A stretch of DNA of 64,000 bases from Gallibacter sp963558965 (GCA_963558965.1 CAUWIT010000007.1:16577-80576), one strand, 5' to 3'; numbered from the stretch's first letter, positions 27,091-36,098 are shown. Notes: a model not told the origin generated them from the sequence alone. Program-made: numbers and translations.

Positions 27091-27735
27091 TTATTTTAGA
27101 TAATTTCGCTGAATTTCAACGTTTTCAGCAGGTATCTCACTACCTAAATAACTTGAAAGAGCTTGAATAATCAAGTCTGGGTTTAGATTTGACGTACTTC
27201 CACAGTCAATTTTGGTTGTCATAATTATTTTATTGTCACACTGTTTCAAATCGTAATCACGAATCATCGGTTTAATATTTACCGCTTTTAGCTCTTTCTT
27301 TTTCTTTTGTTTTTTGTATGCAATGATTTCTTTTTGAGAAATAAATTTCTCTATTTTATCTATTTCTAAATTTGTATCCACTATAGATATTTCATACTCA
27401 GCTTCAGTAATTTTACCTGCTACACCTTTAGTTTTTTCATCAAGAATTTTACAATCCAGTATGCTAATCCCCTGAGGCATAACATCCCCTAGTTTTTTTA
27501 CTAACTCATCAGTCTTAAAATCATCTTTTGTATCGATTTCAAGTAGCTCTCCTACAGATGTATACCCTAAAGATAAAGGCTGTGCAAAAGTCATTTTTGG
27601 ATGAGGATTGAAACCTTGACTATGTTCAAGATGTAATCCAGATTTTTTAAATGCTCTTTTAAATAATCTGATCATATCCAAGTGTGAAATATATTTAATA
27701 TATCCTTGCTTTGAAAATTTAATTAAATACTTCAT
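27091..27735 (-). CDS. TIGR03936 family radical-SAM-linked protein (DUF2344)
   Basis: 214 residues; the start YLIKFSKQGYIKYISHLDMI and HSQGFNPHPKMTFAQPLSLG are typical of this family, which is always paired with the TIGR03960 radical SAM protein. It overlaps that gene by 4 bases. The family is thought to act in tRNA or ribosome-linked modification, but the reaction is unknown. Confidence 0.93.
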   Translation of the reverse strand: MKYLIKFSKQGYIKYISHLDMIRLFKRAFKKSGLHLEHSQGFNPHPKMTFAQPLSLGYTSVGELLEIDTKDDFKTDELVKKLGDVMPQGISILDCKILDEKTKGVAGKITEAEYEISIVDTNLEIDKIEKFISQKEIIAYKKQKKKKELKAVNIKPMIRDYDLKQCDNKIIMTTKIDCGSTSNLNPDLIIQALSSYLGSEIPAENVEIQRNYLK

Positions 27736-29555
27736 TTTTTCTTGATTCCCTCCAATTTACAGATTGTTTTTCTATTAATACCGCAACCTGTGCAGCCTTC
27801 TCTACAATCTCTAGTAACTTCAATTTTTTCATTTTCAGAAATCAAATAATCTTTTAATATATAACTGTCTATAATATCCCATGGTAAAACTTCATCGTAA
27901 CTTCTTTTTCTAGAAGCATAAAAATCAGGAGAAATACCTGTTTGTTCAAAAGCTTTATTCCACAAATCCATATGAAACGACTCACTCCATGCATCGAAAG
28001 TACAGCCATTCTCGTATGCCTGTTTCAACAATTTTCCGCAACGTCTATCGCCACGAGCAAAAACTGCTTCCAATACACTTACAGGACTGTCGTGATAGTT
28101 AAAAGTTACATTGCGCATTTTCAATTTTTCGCTTAAATAATTATGTTTTTCAACGAATTCTTCGTATGTGTTTTGACCATGCCACTGGAATGGCGTGTGG
28201 GCTTTTGGTACAAAGTTGCTTACGCTAACAGTTACATTAAATCTACCACCTTTACGGCCATTAATTTCATAGTTGATATCTAGTATATTTTTTGCAATCT
28301 CAGCAATACCATCTAAATCTTCGTAAGTTTCAGTCGGTAGGCCAATCATAAAATACAGTTTAATCTGCTTCCAACCAAGTTCAATAGCTTGTCTTACAGC
28401 ACCGTAAATATCTTCTTCTGTAATTGATTTATTTATAACATTTCTAAGTCTTTGCGTACCTGCCTCAGGAGCAAAAGTCAATCCAGATTTTCTGTACTTT
28501 TGAATTTCATTTAAAACTTTAAATGAAAAACTATCAAGTCTCAGTGATGGAAGAGATAAACTAACATCATTTCTGCTGCATTGATCAATTAAAGACATAA
28601 CCAAAGGCTCAAATTGAGAATAGTCGGAAGTTGATAAACTCAACAATGAAAGTTCTTCATGGCCAGTGTTTTCCAACTGTTTTTTAGCAAGCTCTATAAT
28701 AGTTTCCGGTTTTTTCTCTCTTACCGGTCTATATATCATGCCAGCTTGACAAAATCTACATCCACGAGTACATCCTCTAAATGTTTCAACAACTGCTCTA
28801 TCGTGAACAACTCCTATGTATGGAACTAGATTTTCTGTTGGAAATTCAATATTTTCAATATCATCAATTAGATTTCTTTCAACTTTTGCAGGCGCTTTTT
28901 CAAAATTTCTTTTGTATTCTTTAATAGTGCCATCTTCATTGTAAGTTACATCGTAAAATGATGGTACATAAACTCCATGTAATTGACAAGCTTCCTCTAA
29001 AAACTCTCTTTTTGATGCACACTTTTTATATAATTCAGTTATTTGCGGTAAGATTTCTTCTCCATCCCCAATTAAAAACAAATCAAAAAAATCTGCAAGG
29101 GGTTCTGGATTATACGCACAAGGTCCACCAGCTATAACAAGAGGATAACTATCGTCTCTTTCGCTGGCAAGCAATGGTATTTCCGCAAGATTTAACATAT
29201 TTAATATATTAGTAAATGCCATTTCATATTGAAGAGTAAACCCAAAAATATCAAATTCTTTTATAGGAGTTTTAGTTTCAAGAGAAAAAAGAGGTAACCC
29301 TTCCTTGCGCATTTCAGCTTCCATATCTTTTGCAGGAGCGAAAACTCTTTCACAAAATGTACCTTCTTGTTTATTTAAAATATTATATAAAATCTGCAAT
29401 CCCATATAAGACATCCCAATCTCATATGTATCTGGAAAAGCAAAAGCAAATCTTAAATCAACTTCATCAAGTGGTTTTTCAATACTGTTTACTTCTTTAC
29501 CAATATATCTTGCAGGTTTTTCAACTTTTTTAAGTATTTTTTCTAATTTATTCAT
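27732..29555 (-). CDS. TIGR03960 family radical SAM protein with B12-binding-like N-terminus
   Basis: 607 residues. An N-terminal B12-binding-like Rossmann part (about 30-190) precedes the radical SAM domain, whose [4Fe-4S] motif is in RGCTRGCRFCQAG (about residue 250). The C-terminal end has the Cys-rich CREGCTGCGINRKTIC. It is encoded just before the TIGR03936 partner with a 4-base overlap and after the HD gene with an 8-base overlap, so all three share a message. Substrate unknown. Confidence 0.93.
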   Translation of the reverse strand: MNKLEKILKKVEKPARYIGKEVNSIEKPLDEVDLRFAFAFPDTYEIGMSYMGLQILYNILNKQEGTFCERVFAPAKDMEAEMRKEGLPLFSLETKTPIKEFDIFGFTLQYEMAFTNILNMLNLAEIPLLASERDDSYPLVIAGGPCAYNPEPLADFFDLFLIGDGEEILPQITELYKKCASKREFLEEACQLHGVYVPSFYDVTYNEDGTIKEYKRNFEKAPAKVERNLIDDIENIEFPTENLVPYIGVVHDRAVVETFRGCTRGCRFCQAGMIYRPVREKKPETIIELAKKQLENTGHEELSLLSLSTSDYSQFEPLVMSLIDQCSRNDVSLSLPSLRLDSFSFKVLNEIQKYRKSGLTFAPEAGTQRLRNVINKSITEEDIYGAVRQAIELGWKQIKLYFMIGLPTETYEDLDGIAEIAKNILDINYEINGRKGGRFNVTVSVSNFVPKAHTPFQWHGQNTYEEFVEKHNYLSEKLKMRNVTFNYHDSPVSVLEAVFARGDRRCGKLLKQAYENGCTFDAWSESFHMDLWNKAFEQTGISPDFYASRKRSYDEVLPWDIIDSYILKDYLISENEKIEVTRDCREGCTGCGINRKTICKLEGIKKK

Positions 29556-30090
29556 TTTTTCCTTCCATTAGATCATCCAAACTAATACCGATTATCTTTT
29601 CAATATCTCTAATGTAATTTTTTAATTCTTTTCTGCTTTGTTCTATACCATCTACAAAATTTTTCCTACCCATACGAATAGCTTTTTCCCTGATATAGTC
29701 CAATCTGTCATCAACACCAACATAAGTGTCTTCCTTTACAGTTCTATCTCCTATACAAAGCAAGTCTATTTCTGAAATATCAGAGATTTTGTTGAACTTT
29801 GTGTATTTTGTATGCTGCACCACAATATCTGCAACTTCTTTATATCCTTTTTCTTCTAAGAATGACGCTCCTACTGTCTCATGCTTGTCATAGATCCTAG
29901 CAATATCATGTAGCTTTGCAGACGCTTCAAGAAGTGGGATATCTATATGGTATCCCACTTGATTTAGTCTTTTTGCCAATGAAACTGCAACTCTACAAAC
30001 TTCATTGCAATGAGCAATTACATGAGCTGGTGTTTCATATTCATTTAACAATAATTTACATTGTTCTGCGTTAGGTATATTTTTACTCAT
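29548..30090 (-). CDS. HD-domain phosphohydrolase
   Basis: 180 residues. The HD motif is in LHDIAR (about residue 62), preceded by HVIAHCNEVCRVA whose His is the first metal ligand, then VVQHTKYTKF. It is not a close YqeK: the nadD-yqeK pair that often follows obgE is not here, and this protein resembles HD domains fused to nucleotidyltransferases. Its substrate, possibly a nucleotide, is unknown. Confidence 0.85.
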   Translation of the reverse strand: MSKNIPNAEQCKLLLNEYETPAHVIAHCNEVCRVAVSLAKRLNQVGYHIDIPLLEASAKLHDIARIYDKHETVGASFLEEKGYKEVADIVVQHTKYTKFNKISDISEIDLLCIGDRTVKEDTYVGVDDRLDYIREKAIRMGRKNFVDGIEQSRKELKNYIRDIEKIIGISLDDLMEGKNE

Positions 30091-30092
30091 TT

Positions 30093-31382
30093 TTAAAATT
30101 CATCGTAATATTCAAATTCAAAGTCTTCTATACGAATAGTATCTCCTTCGTCAAGACCCATTTCTCTAAGTTTATCAATAGCACCGCTCTTTTCAATATA
30201 CTTGTATAAATATCTAATTGAACCCATATCATTAAAGTTAGTTGAATTAAATATTTTTGTAAGCTGCTTACCTTCAAGTACATATATTTCATTTTCTCTA
30301 CGAGCAGTAACTTTTCTATAATCTGGATCGTAATCTTCTTTTTCAAAATCGAAGATTTCCATAGTATTTTCAATAGGCTCAGCCTCTACTGAAGCTAAAA
30401 GCTTAGCTGCTTCTGCCATTAATTCAGGAACTCCTACATTTATTGGAGCTGAAATAGGAAATACTTTATATCCTTTTTCTTCTACATACTTTTTAAATTC
30501 CAAATATTTAGGATCATCTTCTTCAATTAAATCCATTTTATTTGCTGCAACGATTTGAGGCTTTTTGCTTAAATGCTCTGAATACTGCAATAGTTCATTT
30601 TCTATTTTATCAAAATCTTCTATTGGATCTCTGCCTTCACTACCTGCAACATCTACTACATGGATTAGAACTTTTGTTCTTTCAATGTGCTTAAGGAAAT
30701 GGAAACCCATTCCTGCACCTTGATGTGCTCCTTCAATAATACCAGCAATATCTGCCATTACAAAACTTGTATTTGATACTTCTACCACACCTAAATTAGG
30801 CTCAATTGTAGTGAAGTGATAATTAGCAATTTTAGGCTTAGCTTTTGATGAAACACTTAACAGAGATGACTTGCCTACATTAGGAAATCCAACAAGACCA
30901 ACGTCAGCAATTAGCTTTAACTCAAGAATAACATTTCTTTCCTTTGCAAAACCACCTGCTTCAGCAAAATTCGGCGCTTGTCTTACTGAACTTTTAAAGT
31001 GCACATTTCCCTTACCACCTTTACCACCTTTGGCTGCAACAAAGCTATCGCCAGGATTTACAAGGTCTTTCATAAGATGTCCTGTTTCTTCATCAATTAC
31101 CATAGTTCCAGGTGGAACTTTAATAATCAAGTCTTCACCTTTTTTGCCAAATCTCTTTTTCTTCATACCATTTTGGCCATTTTCAGCCTGGTACTTTCTT
31201 TTATATCTAAAGTCCATCAATGTTCTAAGGCTTGAATCTGCCATAAAAACAACATCGCCGCCTTTACCGCCATCTCCACCATCAGGTCCGCCTTCTGGTA
31301 CAAATGGCTCACGACGAAATGTAACAGCTCCATCCCCGCCTTTGCCTGATTTGATGTATATCTTGGCTCTATCTACAAACAT
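30093..31382 (-). CDS. obgE: Obg family GTPase (ObgE/CgtA)
   Basis: 429 residues. The glycine-rich Obg domain (IYIKSGKGGDGAVTF, GGDGGKGGDVVF) covers 1-158. G motifs: GFPNVGKSSL (G1), DIAGIIEGAHQG (G3), NKMD (G4, about 283). A C-terminal OCT domain (about 345-420) is present. Essential GTPase for 50S assembly and stress control. It follows rplU-rpmA as in many bacteria, separated by a terminator. Confidence 0.97.
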   Translation of the reverse strand: MFVDRAKIYIKSGKGGDGAVTFRREPFVPEGGPDGGDGGKGGDVVFMADSSLRTLMDFRYKRKYQAENGQNGMKKKRFGKKGEDLIIKVPPGTMVIDEETGHLMKDLVNPGDSFVAAKGGKGGKGNVHFKSSVRQAPNFAEAGGFAKERNVILELKLIADVGLVGFPNVGKSSLLSVSSKAKPKIANYHFTTIEPNLGVVEVSNTSFVMADIAGIIEGAHQGAGMGFHFLKHIERTKVLIHVVDVAGSEGRDPIEDFDKIENELLQYSEHLSKKPQIVAANKMDLIEEDDPKYLEFKKYVEEKGYKVFPISAPINVGVPELMAEAAKLLASVEAEPIENTMEIFDFEKEDYDPDYRKVTARRENEIYVLEGKQLTKIFNSTNFNDMGSIRYLYKYIEKSGAIDKLREMGLDEGDTIRIEDFEFEYYDEF

Positions 31383-31409
31383 TTTTTATCTCCTTATATT
31401 AAAAAATAA

Positions 31410-31434
31410 AGCCCCTAAAAAACTTTTAGGGGCT
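31410..31434 (-). terminator. Terminator after rplU-rpmA
   Basis: AGCCCCTAAAA pairs with TTTTAGGGGCT around AAC; on the minus strand it is followed by TTTATTTTTT. It lies just past the rpmA stop and before obgE, so obgE is probably read at a lower level. Confidence 0.85.
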
Positions 31435-31441
31435 CATACTT

Positions 31442-31702
31442 TTACGCTTCTTTAGGATATACGCTTACCTGCTTTTTAGTTTTGCCAGCTCTTTCGAACT
31501 TAACAGCACCGTCGATCTTAGCAAATAATGTATCATCTCCGCCGATACCTACATTGTTACCAGGATGAATCTTAGTTCCTCTCTGTCTAACGATAATGCT
31601 ACCTGCGCTTACGTACTGACCGTCACCAGTCTTAACTCCAAGACGTTTACTCTCACTATCTCTACCGTTCTTAGAGCTACCTACACCCTTTTTACTTGCC
31701 AT
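31442..31702 (-). CDS. rpmA: 50S ribosomal protein L27 without N-terminal leader
   Basis: 86 residues. The start is certain: AAGGAGGTGGAATC immediately precedes ATG, and the protein begins MASKKGVGSSKNGRDSESK. In most Firmicutes L27 begins with a leader (LxxNLQxF-A/H) removed by the Prp protease. Here the protein begins directly at the mature end, as in E. coli, and the prp gene normally between rplU and rpmA is absent: only 31 bases separate the two. Confidence 0.97.
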   Translation of the reverse strand: MASKKGVGSSKNGRDSESKRLGVKTGDGQYVSAGSIIVRQRGTKIHPGNNVGIGGDDTLFAKIDGAVKFERAGKTKKQVSVYPKEA

Positions 31703-31733
31703 GATTCCACCTCCTTCAATATCTATAAGGTAA

Positions 31734-32207
31734 TTACTTTAAGTTTTCGTTAATTGTATCTAGAATAACCTGCTTTGTAGCTTTTCCATCTACTTCTACG
31801 CCATTTTCTTTAGCAAATGCAATTAGCTCGTCTTTTTTCATAGACATTGAAGCAGTCTTCTTTTCTGAAGCAACTGGAGCTTCTTCAACTGGAGCAGTTT
31901 CTCCACCTACGTTTGTGATTTTAATCATTGTAAATGGCTGTCTGTGTCCCTGTTTTTTTCTGTAGTCTTTTTTAGCTTTGTATTTGAAAATTACAACCTT
32001 CTGGCCTTTACCATTTTCAACTACTTCACCTTCAACCTTAGTATCTACATAAGGTGTTCCTACTTTTAATTCTTTTCCATCACCTGACATAAGAACTTTG
32101 TCAAATGTGATTTTTTCTCCAACTTCAACGTTTAGCTTCTCAACAGTGATTACATCGCCAGCTTTGACTCTGTACTGTTTTCCACCAGTTTCAATTACTG
32201 CGTACAT
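31734..32207 (-). CDS. rplU: 50S ribosomal protein L21 with C-terminal extension
   Basis: 157 residues against about 103 for the usual L21. Residues 1-103 are standard (YAVIETGGKQYRVKAGD, FKYKAKKDYRKKQGHRQPFT). Residues 104-120 are a linker rich in Pro, Glu and Val, and 121-157 form a helical tail (MKKDELIAFAKENGVEVDG) resembling a SAP/HeH or Rho-N-like fold. The tail may contact RNA or a partner (inference). It is first in rplU-rpmA. Confidence 0.93.
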   Translation of the reverse strand: MYAVIETGGKQYRVKAGDVITVEKLNVEVGEKITFDKVLMSGDGKELKVGTPYVDTKVEGEVVENGKGQKVVIFKYKAKKDYRKKQGHRQPFTMIKITNVGGETAPVEEAPVASEKKTASMSMKKDELIAFAKENGVEVDGKATKQVILDTINENLK

Positions 32208-32296
32208 TCTATTTTACCCTCCTCGTACCAGTCTCGCCATTAAGGTAATTTATCCCTGTGATAAATTTTACTGAACCTAATCTGTGCGGCTTACAG
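32208..32296 (-). ncRNA. Probable L21 leader (autoregulatory ribosomal protein leader)
   Basis: Between the predicted start point and rplU. It includes a hairpin AATTTATC / GATAAATT (32247-32267), the conserved-looking TTAATGGCGAGACTGGTACG segment, and an RBS AGGAGG about 10 bases before ATG. The position and segment recall the L21 leader RNA of Firmicutes; I judged this by eye, without a covariance model. Confidence 0.5.
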
Positions 32297-32302
32297 ACAT
32301 AG

Positions 32303-32331
32303 ATAATATCACAGTCTTATTGAAAAGTCAA
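32303..32331 (-). promoter_or_regulatory. Sigma-A promoter for rplU-rpmA
   Basis: Minus strand: -35 TTGACT (32326-32331), 17-base spacer, -10 TATTAT (32303-32308). It puts the start point near 32297, about 90 bases before the rplU ATG. Confidence 0.8.
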
Positions 32332-32342
32332 TGTATTTTCAA

Positions 32343-33926
32343 TTATTTTTCGATGATTTTTTCTTCAACTAACCAATCATGAGCTACAGTTGCAGGTTTT
32401 TCACCTAATTCATCAACTTTGTAATTTAATTCCTGCATAACTTCATTTGTAAGTTTCTTACTTAACTCATCACATACTGCTTCTATTTCTGGATATTTTT
32501 CCAAAGTTTCTTCTCTTACAGTCGGTATAGCGTGATATGGTGGGAAGAAATGTTTATCATCATCAATTAATTTTAACTTAAATTTCTTTAAAAGTCCATC
32601 TGTTGCAAATGCATCTATTACATTTACTTCATCATTTTCAAGAGCAGTATATCTAGCTGAACTGTCCATACCTTTGTTGCTCTTGAATTTTAGTCCATAA
32701 AATTCACATAATTTTGTGTATCCATCTTTACGATTTAAAAATTCAAGTGTTGTACCTGTTGTAAGTTTAGGCGCACATTTTCTTAAATCGCTTGTGTTTT
32801 CTACATTGTACTTGTCTGCTAATTCCTGTTTCATAGCTAGTACATAAGTATTATTATATGTAGTTTGTCCTAAAATTTCAAACCCATATTTTTCTTTCAT
32901 TTCTTTTTTACAAGTTTCATAAACCTCATTTGTATCATTGTTTGTATCATGTTTCAATATGCTCATATACTGTGTGCCTGTATAATCTAAGTACATATCG
33001 ATTTCCCCTTTTTCCATGGCTTCAACACAAACCTGAGTACCTCCAAGATTTTCTTTTCTCTCTACATTTATATCTGTTTTATCTTCAATTACATCGCTGT
33101 AAAGATTCATCAAGACGATCTGTTCTGTATAGTCTTTACTTGCGATAACAATTGTATTATCAGATTTTTTTAGCATACCGCCAACACTATTAAATAAAAT
33201 TACTCCAACAATTAAAATTGCTACTCCGCTAAGAATGACTTTTTTGCGCTTTCTAGATTTTATTAAGTCCTCTTGGCTACCGCTATGCTCTTTTTGTAAA
33301 CTAATAGGTGTGACTAATTTCTCAACCATTCCTATTAACCAGTCAACAAGTAAAGCCAATATACATGCAGGTATTGCACCAGCCAAAATCTGAGCGTTGC
33401 TTACAGTTCTAATACCTGAGAAGATTAGGTAACCTAATCCGCCTGCACCGATAAATGCAGCCATTGTCATAAGACCAACTGCTGTAACTGCTGAAATACG
33501 CACACCAGCCATTATTACCGGCAAAGCTAAAGGTAACTGAATTTTAAATAACCTCTGAGTTTTAGTTAAACCAATGCCTCTAGCAGCTTCCATAGTCAAT
33601 GGATCAATATTATTTAGTCCAATAAACGTATTTTTTATAATCGGTAGCAATGAATAAATTATAACCATTACTACTGAAGGCACTTCACCAATACCAAGTA
33701 GAGGTATGGATAAACCTAATAGTGCTAAGCTAGGAATGGCCTGTATTACATTTGCTATACCTAGTATCGGCTTGCTAAGTGGTTTCACATAGCTGATTAA
33801 TATACCAAGAGGTACACCTACTAAAATTGATAGACCTACAGCAATAGCTGTTAATTCTATATGTTCCAACGTCAACGATAAAATTTGACTCATATTTTCA
33901 GAAACAAAAGTGAAAAAACTACTCAT
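32343..33926 (-). CDS. Osmolyte ABC transporter, fused permease and substrate-binding protein (OpuCB-OpuCC type)
   Basis: 527 residues. The permease part (about 1-215) has about six membrane segments and the EAA-type loop EAARGIGLTKTQRLFKIQLP. After a lysine-rich linker and another membrane segment (KVILSGVAILIVGVILF, about 229-245) comes a binding domain (TIVIASKDYTEQIVL to the end) of the glycine betaine/carnitine/choline family. The fusion tethers the receptor to the channel. It overlaps the ATPase gene by 8 bases. Confidence 0.92.
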   Translation of the reverse strand: MSSFFTFVSENMSQILSLTLEHIELTAIAVGLSILVGVPLGILISYVKPLSKPILGIANVIQAIPSLALLGLSIPLLGIGEVPSVVMVIIYSLLPIIKNTFIGLNNIDPLTMEAARGIGLTKTQRLFKIQLPLALPVIMAGVRISAVTAVGLMTMAAFIGAGGLGYLIFSGIRTVSNAQILAGAIPACILALLVDWLIGMVEKLVTPISLQKEHSGSQEDLIKSRKRKKVILSGVAILIVGVILFNSVGGMLKKSDNTIVIASKDYTEQIVLMNLYSDVIEDKTDINVERKENLGGTQVCVEAMEKGEIDMYLDYTGTQYMSILKHDTNNDTNEVYETCKKEMKEKYGFEILGQTTYNNTYVLAMKQELADKYNVENTSDLRKCAPKLTTGTTLEFLNRKDGYTKLCEFYGLKFKSNKGMDSSARYTALENDEVNVIDAFATDGLLKKFKLKLIDDDKHFFPPYHAIPTVREETLEKYPEIEAVCDELSKKLTNEVMQELNYKVDELGEKPATVAHDWLVEEKIIEK

Positions 33927-35079
33927 TTAAATTTACCTCCTCACTTGTTGTATCTTCAGAACTACTTTGTTCCTCGATATATTGAGAACTTAAAACGCTG
34001 ATCAAACTACTGCTTGTAATAAGTCCACAAAGTTTACCTTCCATATTTACAACCGGGATATTAGTCATATCGTATTCTTCAATCGCCTGAAGTAAATCCA
34101 AGATGGATTCTTCTGGATCGGCTGTTATAACTTCTCTTTTTATCATGTCGATAGCCTTAGTCCAAATACGTTTAGCCGAATACAAACCTTTTCTATTTAC
34201 TATACCAAGGTAATTGCATTCTTCATCTGTTACAACCAAAGTATCTATATGATGCTTAACCATTTTTTCGATACAACTATTTCTATCCAAGTTTGGTCTA
34301 CAAGTTATTGGATTATTTATCATAATATCTTTTACTTTAATAAATTCTGGAGAGTCCCAAATCTTATTTTTACCGATAAAGTTTTCAACAAATTCATTTT
34401 TAGGATTTTTTAGAATCTCTTCAGGTGTGTCAAACTGCACAACATTACCATCTTTCATAATGCAAATTCTATCTGCGATTTTTATTGCTTCGTCCATATC
34501 GTGAGTAACAAAAACTATAGTTGTGTCCATTTTCTTATGAAGCTCAACTAATTCATCTTGTAAATTTACTCTTGTAATTGGGTCTAACGCTGAGAATGGC
34601 TCATCCATAAGTATAATTTTTGGATTGTTTGCTAAAGCTCTAGCAACGCCTACACGCTGCTGCTGTCCACCACTTAGATTTGTAGGATACTTACTTAAAT
34701 ACTCATCATTTAAATCCATAAGTTTCATAAGTCTTAATGTATTAGCTTCAATTTCCTCTTTGTCTTTTTTTTCAAGCTTCTGTATTAGTTCTATGTTTTC
34801 CTTTATTGTCATATGTGGAAATAATCCCATTTGCTGAATAACATAACCTATGCTTCTTCTAAGTTCAGTCTTATTAAAAGTATCAATATCCTTGCCATCT
34901 ATTAAGATTTGACCTGATGTAGGTTTTATAAGACGGTTTATCATTTTTAAAGTAGTTGTTTTACCACATCCGCTGGCTCCGATAATAGCAACTAACTCTT
35001 TATCATTGATAGTTAAATTAATATCGGAAAGAACTTTTTGTTCTTTGAATTCTTTACTAACATTTTTAAATTCTATCAT
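33919..35079 (-). CDS. Osmolyte ABC transporter ATPase with CBS domains (OpuCA type)
   Basis: 386 residues from the ATG at 35079, chosen because AGGAAGGTG lies about 7 bases upstream; the ATG at 35100 is less well placed. ATPase: Walker A GASGCGKTTT, signature LSGGQQQRV, Walker B IILMDEPFSALD, and the H-loop FVTHDMDEA. Two CBS domains at about 250-365 probably sense ionic strength. It pairs with the fused permease for uptake of glycine betaine, carnitine or choline. Confidence 0.93.
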   Translation of the reverse strand: MIEFKNVSKEFKEQKVLSDINLTINDKELVAIIGASGCGKTTTLKMINRLIKPTSGQILIDGKDIDTFNKTELRRSIGYVIQQMGLFPHMTIKENIELIQKLEKKDKEEIEANTLRLMKLMDLNDEYLSKYPTNLSGGQQQRVGVARALANNPKIILMDEPFSALDPITRVNLQDELVELHKKMDTTIVFVTHDMDEAIKIADRICIMKDGNVVQFDTPEEILKNPKNEFVENFIGKNKIWDSPEFIKVKDIMINNPITCRPNLDRNSCIEKMVKHHIDTLVVTDEECNYLGIVNRKGLYSAKRIWTKAIDMIKREVITADPEESILDLLQAIEEYDMTNIPVVNMEGKLCGLITSSSLISVLSSQYIEEQSSSEDTTSEEVNLNE

Positions 35080-35116
35080 CAAATACACCTTCCTTCTCAT
35101 TCATACTTACTTATAA

Positions 35117-35160
35117 ATTATATCATCTATTTCATAGGTGTGAAATTACAGTATTGTAAT
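35117..35160 (-). promoter_or_regulatory. OpuC promoter with upstream palindrome
   Basis: Minus strand: -35 TTTCAC (35140-35145), 17 bases, -10 TATAAT (35117-35122). A palindrome ATTACA-GTAT-TGTAAT (35145-35160) abuts the -35 box, a typical operator position. The regulator is unknown. Confidence 0.6.
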
Positions 35161-35224
35161 ATATCTAAGTTGTCACATTTGCTATTTTTAAAATTATAAT
35201 ACAAATAATTATATGTATATAAAA

Positions 35225-35251
35225 AGACTGGCACTGTAATAGTACCAGTCT
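35225..35251 (-). terminator. Terminator after the Big_2 protein gene
   Basis: AGACTGG and CCAGTCT form the stem with additional ACT/AGT pairing; on the minus strand it is followed by TTTTTATA. It is 13 bases past the stop. Confidence 0.8.
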
Positions 35252-35263
35252 ACAGTTTGTTAT

Positions 35264-36070
35264 TTAGTATCTTGTATCTACATAAAAACCTTCGTTATAT
35301 AAAGTAGATTTTGAAATTTTTCGTCCCCAATGTACTCTAGGTTTTCCATTCATGTAAAAGTTCCCTTCCGTTACAGTTAGGTATTTATCATTTTTTGATA
35401 CTACTATAACAGAATGATAACCTTCTTCATAAATTTTTGTACCTACACGTACATGGTCTCCAACTTTAATCTTATTATATGACTTATGAGTTTTGATTTT
35501 TGCGTTTTTTCCAAACACTTTATCACTTATAACTGCTACATAAGCATAACAAGCAAAACCATTTATATTTTTAGCCTTCCAATAATAATATTTACTACTA
35601 TCCCATTTTTTGCCTTCAGGATATTGTTTTTTCAATTTCATCAAACGACTATAAGCTTTACTCTGTGCAGATACTGATTTATAAACCTTCACATACATAT
35701 ATGTAGATTTATACTTTTTGTTTTTACCTTTTACTTTTACACTAATTTTTGCAGTGCCAACATTTTTAGCTACAATTTTACCACTTTTAGAAACTGTGGC
35801 AATTTTGCTGTTGCTAGTCTTATAATAAACAGCTTTTTTTGCAGTTTTTGGACTTACATATGTTTTCAAATAAGCTGTTTTTCCTTTTTTAACCTTGTAA
35901 GTTTTTTTCGTCACCTTAGTCTTACCGATTTTTAGAGTAAGACTCTTAACTGCTTTTGAACTAGCCGCATCTGCAAAAGTAGGCTGTATTATGGAAAATG
36001 ACATGGTAAAAGATACTGCACAAGCTAAAACTAATGCTAAACTTCGTATTTTTTTAGTTGTTTTACCCAT
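35264..36070 (-). CDS. Secreted Big_2 domain protein with a cysteine-peptidase-like C-terminal domain
   Basis: 268 residues. A signal peptide (MGKTTKKIRSLALVLACAVS, cleavage near residues 36-37, ADA-AS) exports it. A bacterial Ig-like 2 domain spans about 40-128 (KYKVKKGKTAYLKTYV, KIATVSKSGKIVAKNVGTAK). The rest shows a Cys in NGFACYAYV (about 175), a His in EGYHSVIVVSK (about 218) and an acidic/Asn pair in TVTEGNF, spaced like an NlpC/P60 or CHAP hydrolase. Very Lys-rich and basic. Probably acts on cell wall; the enzyme assignment is inference. Confidence 0.7.
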   Translation of the reverse strand: MGKTTKKIRSLALVLACAVSFTMSFSIIQPTFADAASSKAVKSLTLKIGKTKVTKKTYKVKKGKTAYLKTYVSPKTAKKAVYYKTSNSKIATVSKSGKIVAKNVGTAKISVKVKGKNKKYKSTYMYVKVYKSVSAQSKAYSRLMKLKKQYPEGKKWDSSKYYYWKAKNINGFACYAYVAVISDKVFGKNAKIKTHKSYNKIKVGDHVRVGTKIYEEGYHSVIVVSKNDKYLTVTEGNFYMNGKPRVHWGRKISKSTLYNEGFYVDTRY

Positions 36071-36098
36071 AACTCTCCTTCATATACTAATATTGAGA

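Noticed and set aside
30871..31455. 194-residue plus-strand open frame
   Set aside because: Antisense to obgE; the Pro-rich composition comes from the complement of the Gly-rich Obg domain.
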